Shown: positions 62,452 to 64,000 of the stretch, in pieces
How positions within the stretch are numbered: the stretch's first letter is position 1
Layout of the letters: each line of letters begins with the position of its first letter
Assembly: GCA_021904315.1 (NCBI GenBank)
Contig: CM038920.1
Coordinates: 1,674,001-1,738,000 of the forward strand
Direction of reading: 5' to 3'
Length of the DNA stretch: 64,000 nucleotides
Source of the DNA: Sphagnum magellanicum
Taxonomy: Eukaryota > Streptophyta > Sphagnopsida > Sphagnales > Sphagnaceae
Program-made: the position numbers and the translations under genes
The notes under the pieces: generated by a model
Told to the model about the DNA's origin: nothing
The model's input: only the letters and a program-made list of their open reading frames with translations
Database searches by the model: none

Positions 62452-63699
62452 ATGGGTGAGGCAGAGATTGATCTTCGATCCAGCATGGATGTGGATGTGG
62501 AGGAGGGTGGTATCAAATGTGGCAATGACATGTTGGGTGCTGCTGCAGTCTCAGTAGAACTAGGAGAAAAAGGAAAGAGCCTCCACAACACCATACAAAC
62601 CAGTTCCTCCTTGCAGTGTGGCAATGATGCACCACCACCCATGTGGACAATGCTGCCAAAGGAATTGATCGAGAAAGTGTTTGCATACCTGCCCCTCCAC
62701 AGCCTGTTCCAAGTACGCACTGTGTGCAAGCTGTGGCTGAACATGGGATTTTCCAACAATCTTGTGAAGCTGCAGGCTGAAGCACCATCTTGCAGTCCTT
62801 ACTTCCCTGTGTTCTTCTCCAAAGGAAGTGAACGGGGGTGGTGTGCTTATGACCATGTCATGTGTCAATGGCTTCATCTGCCACCCCTCACTTTCCTTCC
62901 TTGTGAAGCCAAATGCATTCTGGCTGGAGATGCCGGGCTTCTGTGTCTGAACCAGTCAGTCAGTGGCTCAACATTCAGCTCCCTCTGTGTTTGTAATCCC
63001 ATGACCAAGAGATGGAAGGTGCTTCCGCCCTTAGCCCATGCCTGGGAGCCTGGAATTACACACATGGTGGTTGACCCAGATCAAAAGGCATATAAGCTGA
63101 TTGTCACACTGACGCACTGTGTGGAGAGCACACATGTGTTTGACTCACAGCAGGATTGTTGGCAGGCAACAAGTTGTCTTCCTCCTCATTTCCTTCTGTG
63201 GGGGAGGCGCAGCTCAGCTTTTGTCAGAGGCTTTCTGTATTGTGTTGCTCTTGAAATTGGTGGTCTCAACATGGAGGGCTTGATAGCCTACAATGTGCAC
63301 ACAGGTGTGTGGACAGAAGTGCATGAACTCCCTCGAGGTATGCGTGATGATCCCTATGTGCTGTCTTGTGGAGGGCATGTTCTTGTTGTTGCTGCACAGA
63401 AAAACCCAAATGGCAGACTGACCAGCATCCGCATTGTGGAATTCAATCTCAGAACAAAGAAGTTTGTGGAGGTGACTGAGATGCCACAGAATGTAATGCT
63501 GGAGGTCTTTAAGTGCAGAGCAGGGTGGAAGCCTGTGGCATATGGTGACAAGATCTGTGTTGCCTCAAAGAAAACCTTACAAGTTGCTGTATATGACATG
63601 GCTCAAAAGACCTGGTACGAGTTGCCGAAATGCCCTCTCAATCCCAAGGTTGATGTTGCTCCTTTTTGTTATGGTCCAAGCTTGCAGAGCTTATCCTGA
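62452..63699 (+). CDS. F-box/kelch-type protein, single exon
   Basis: F-box proteins are the substrate adaptors of SCF (SKP1-CUL1) ubiquitin ligases. The 415-residue product has an acidic Ser-rich N-terminus (MDVDVEEGG), an F-box at about residues 64-106 (MWTMLPKELIEKVFAYLPL followed by HSLFQVRTVCKLW), and a C-terminal beta-propeller-like part with kelch-type blocks (VCNPMTKRWKVLPPL, VFDSQQDCWQAT, AYNVHTGVWTEVHELP, VYDMAQKTWYELPKCP). This layout is that of plant F-box/kelch proteins such as the FBX6/LCR and At5g15710-like group. The start is the first ATG in the frame (GATTATGGG); upstream codons are open but lack ATG. The stop is TGA. No intron is needed. The substrate is unknown. Confidence 0.88.
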   Translation: MGEAEIDLRSSMDVDVEEGGIKCGNDMLGAAAVSVELGEKGKSLHNTIQTSSSLQCGNDAPPPMWTMLPKELIEKVFAYLPLHSLFQVRTVCKLWLNMGFSNNLVKLQAEAPSCSPYFPVFFSKGSERGWCAYDHVMCQWLHLPPLTFLPCEAKCILAGDAGLLCLNQSVSGSTFSSLCVCNPMTKRWKVLPPLAHAWEPGITHMVVDPDQKAYKLIVTLTHCVESTHVFDSQQDCWQATSCLPPHFLLWGRRSSAFVRGFLYCVALEIGGLNMEGLIAYNVHTGVWTEVHELPRGMRDDPYVLSCGGHVLVVAAQKNPNGRLTSIRIVEFNLRTKKFVEVTEMPQNVMLEVFKCRAGWKPVAYGDKICVASKKTLQVAVYDMAQKTWYELPKCPLNPKVDVAPFCYGPSLQSLS

Positions 63700-64000
63700 G
63701 ACAGAAAACCTCCCATCATCCCCGAGCTTGCAAAACAACTGTCTGTCTGTTTTTTCCGGAGACAACAACAACAAACTCCCTGCCAAGACAATTCAAATGT
63801 CTTTCAAAGAAAAAAAGCATCACCCAGGATGATGATGATGATGATGCTTCATCCCTAACTTGCCCCTTTTCAAGCGTCTCAGTCGGTGAATTGGGTTTTC
63901 AGCATCCGCTTCTGATGGAAAGCCCATGACTGACTACAAATCCTCTCAGTCAGTGAATTGGGGTTTTCAATATCTGCTTCCTCTGAATGATGGGCATGTC
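63700..64000 (+). repeat. 3' flank of the F-box gene with a 69-bp tandem duplication
   Basis: From about 63877 the unit CTCAGTC(G/A)GTGAATTGGG ... TTTTCA(G/A)(C/T)ATC(C/T)GCTTC recurs at about 63946 and runs to the window edge. Before it is a (GAT)n run near 63828-63845. This is probably 3' UTR or just downstream. Confidence 0.7.

Overview
The window is nuclear DNA of a land plant. Its genes have many small exons with GT-AG introns, their products belong to plant families, and the spacers are AT-rich and filled with LTR retroelement, LINE and MITE-like debris and microsatellites. The gene style (an FLP/MYB88-type MYB, a large F-box/kelch gene in one exon, a decayed fern- or moss-like PPR copy) suggests a seed-free plant such as a fern, lycophyte or bryophyte. 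The species cannot be named from the sequence. I see no prokaryotic or organellar content, no CRISPR array and no rRNA or tRNA gene.

Layout. 1-4.3 kb is spacer with an edge of a repeat family. 4.3-6.4 kb (minus) is the 5' half of a WAT1/UMAMIT-type EamA transporter. 8.06-8.40 kb is a TIR-flanked MITE-like element with a second copy at 54.6-54.9 kb. 10.5-16.9 kb (minus) is a complete 20-exon gene for an ER-type J-like/thioredoxin-like membrane protein of 707 codons, rebuilt here with phase-consistent splice sites. 17.8-27.2 kb is an old, stop-ridden Ty3/gypsy LTR retrotransposon whose reverse transcriptase is split by an 818-bp insert between two 217-bp direct repeats. 31.1-34.6 kb (minus) hides a 9-exon R2R3-MYB gene of 303 codons, invisible as a long ORF because its exons are 47-246 nt. 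41.8-43.4 kb (minus) is an SGF11-like SAGA deubiquitinase-module gene. 43.9-45.4 kb has a CpG-rich stretch, a 60-nt near-perfect palindrome, a local duplication and a decayed PPR copy. 50.6-51.3 kb is the 3' end of a dead LINE. 55.8-56.0 kb is a second MITE type. 60.5-63.7 kb is an F-box/kelch gene with an unusual repeat-rich 5' leader.

The genes do not form a pathway: a membrane transporter, an ER chaperone-like protein, a stomatal/cell-cycle type MYB, a chromatin co-activator subunit and an F-box adaptor lie as independent units. The most useful results are the full exon models of the J/thioredoxin, MYB and SGF11 genes, the odd flanking duplication inside the retroelement, the repeated domain upstream of its gag, the palindrome, and an apparent excess of GC-AG introns. 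No convincing new multi-gene system was found.
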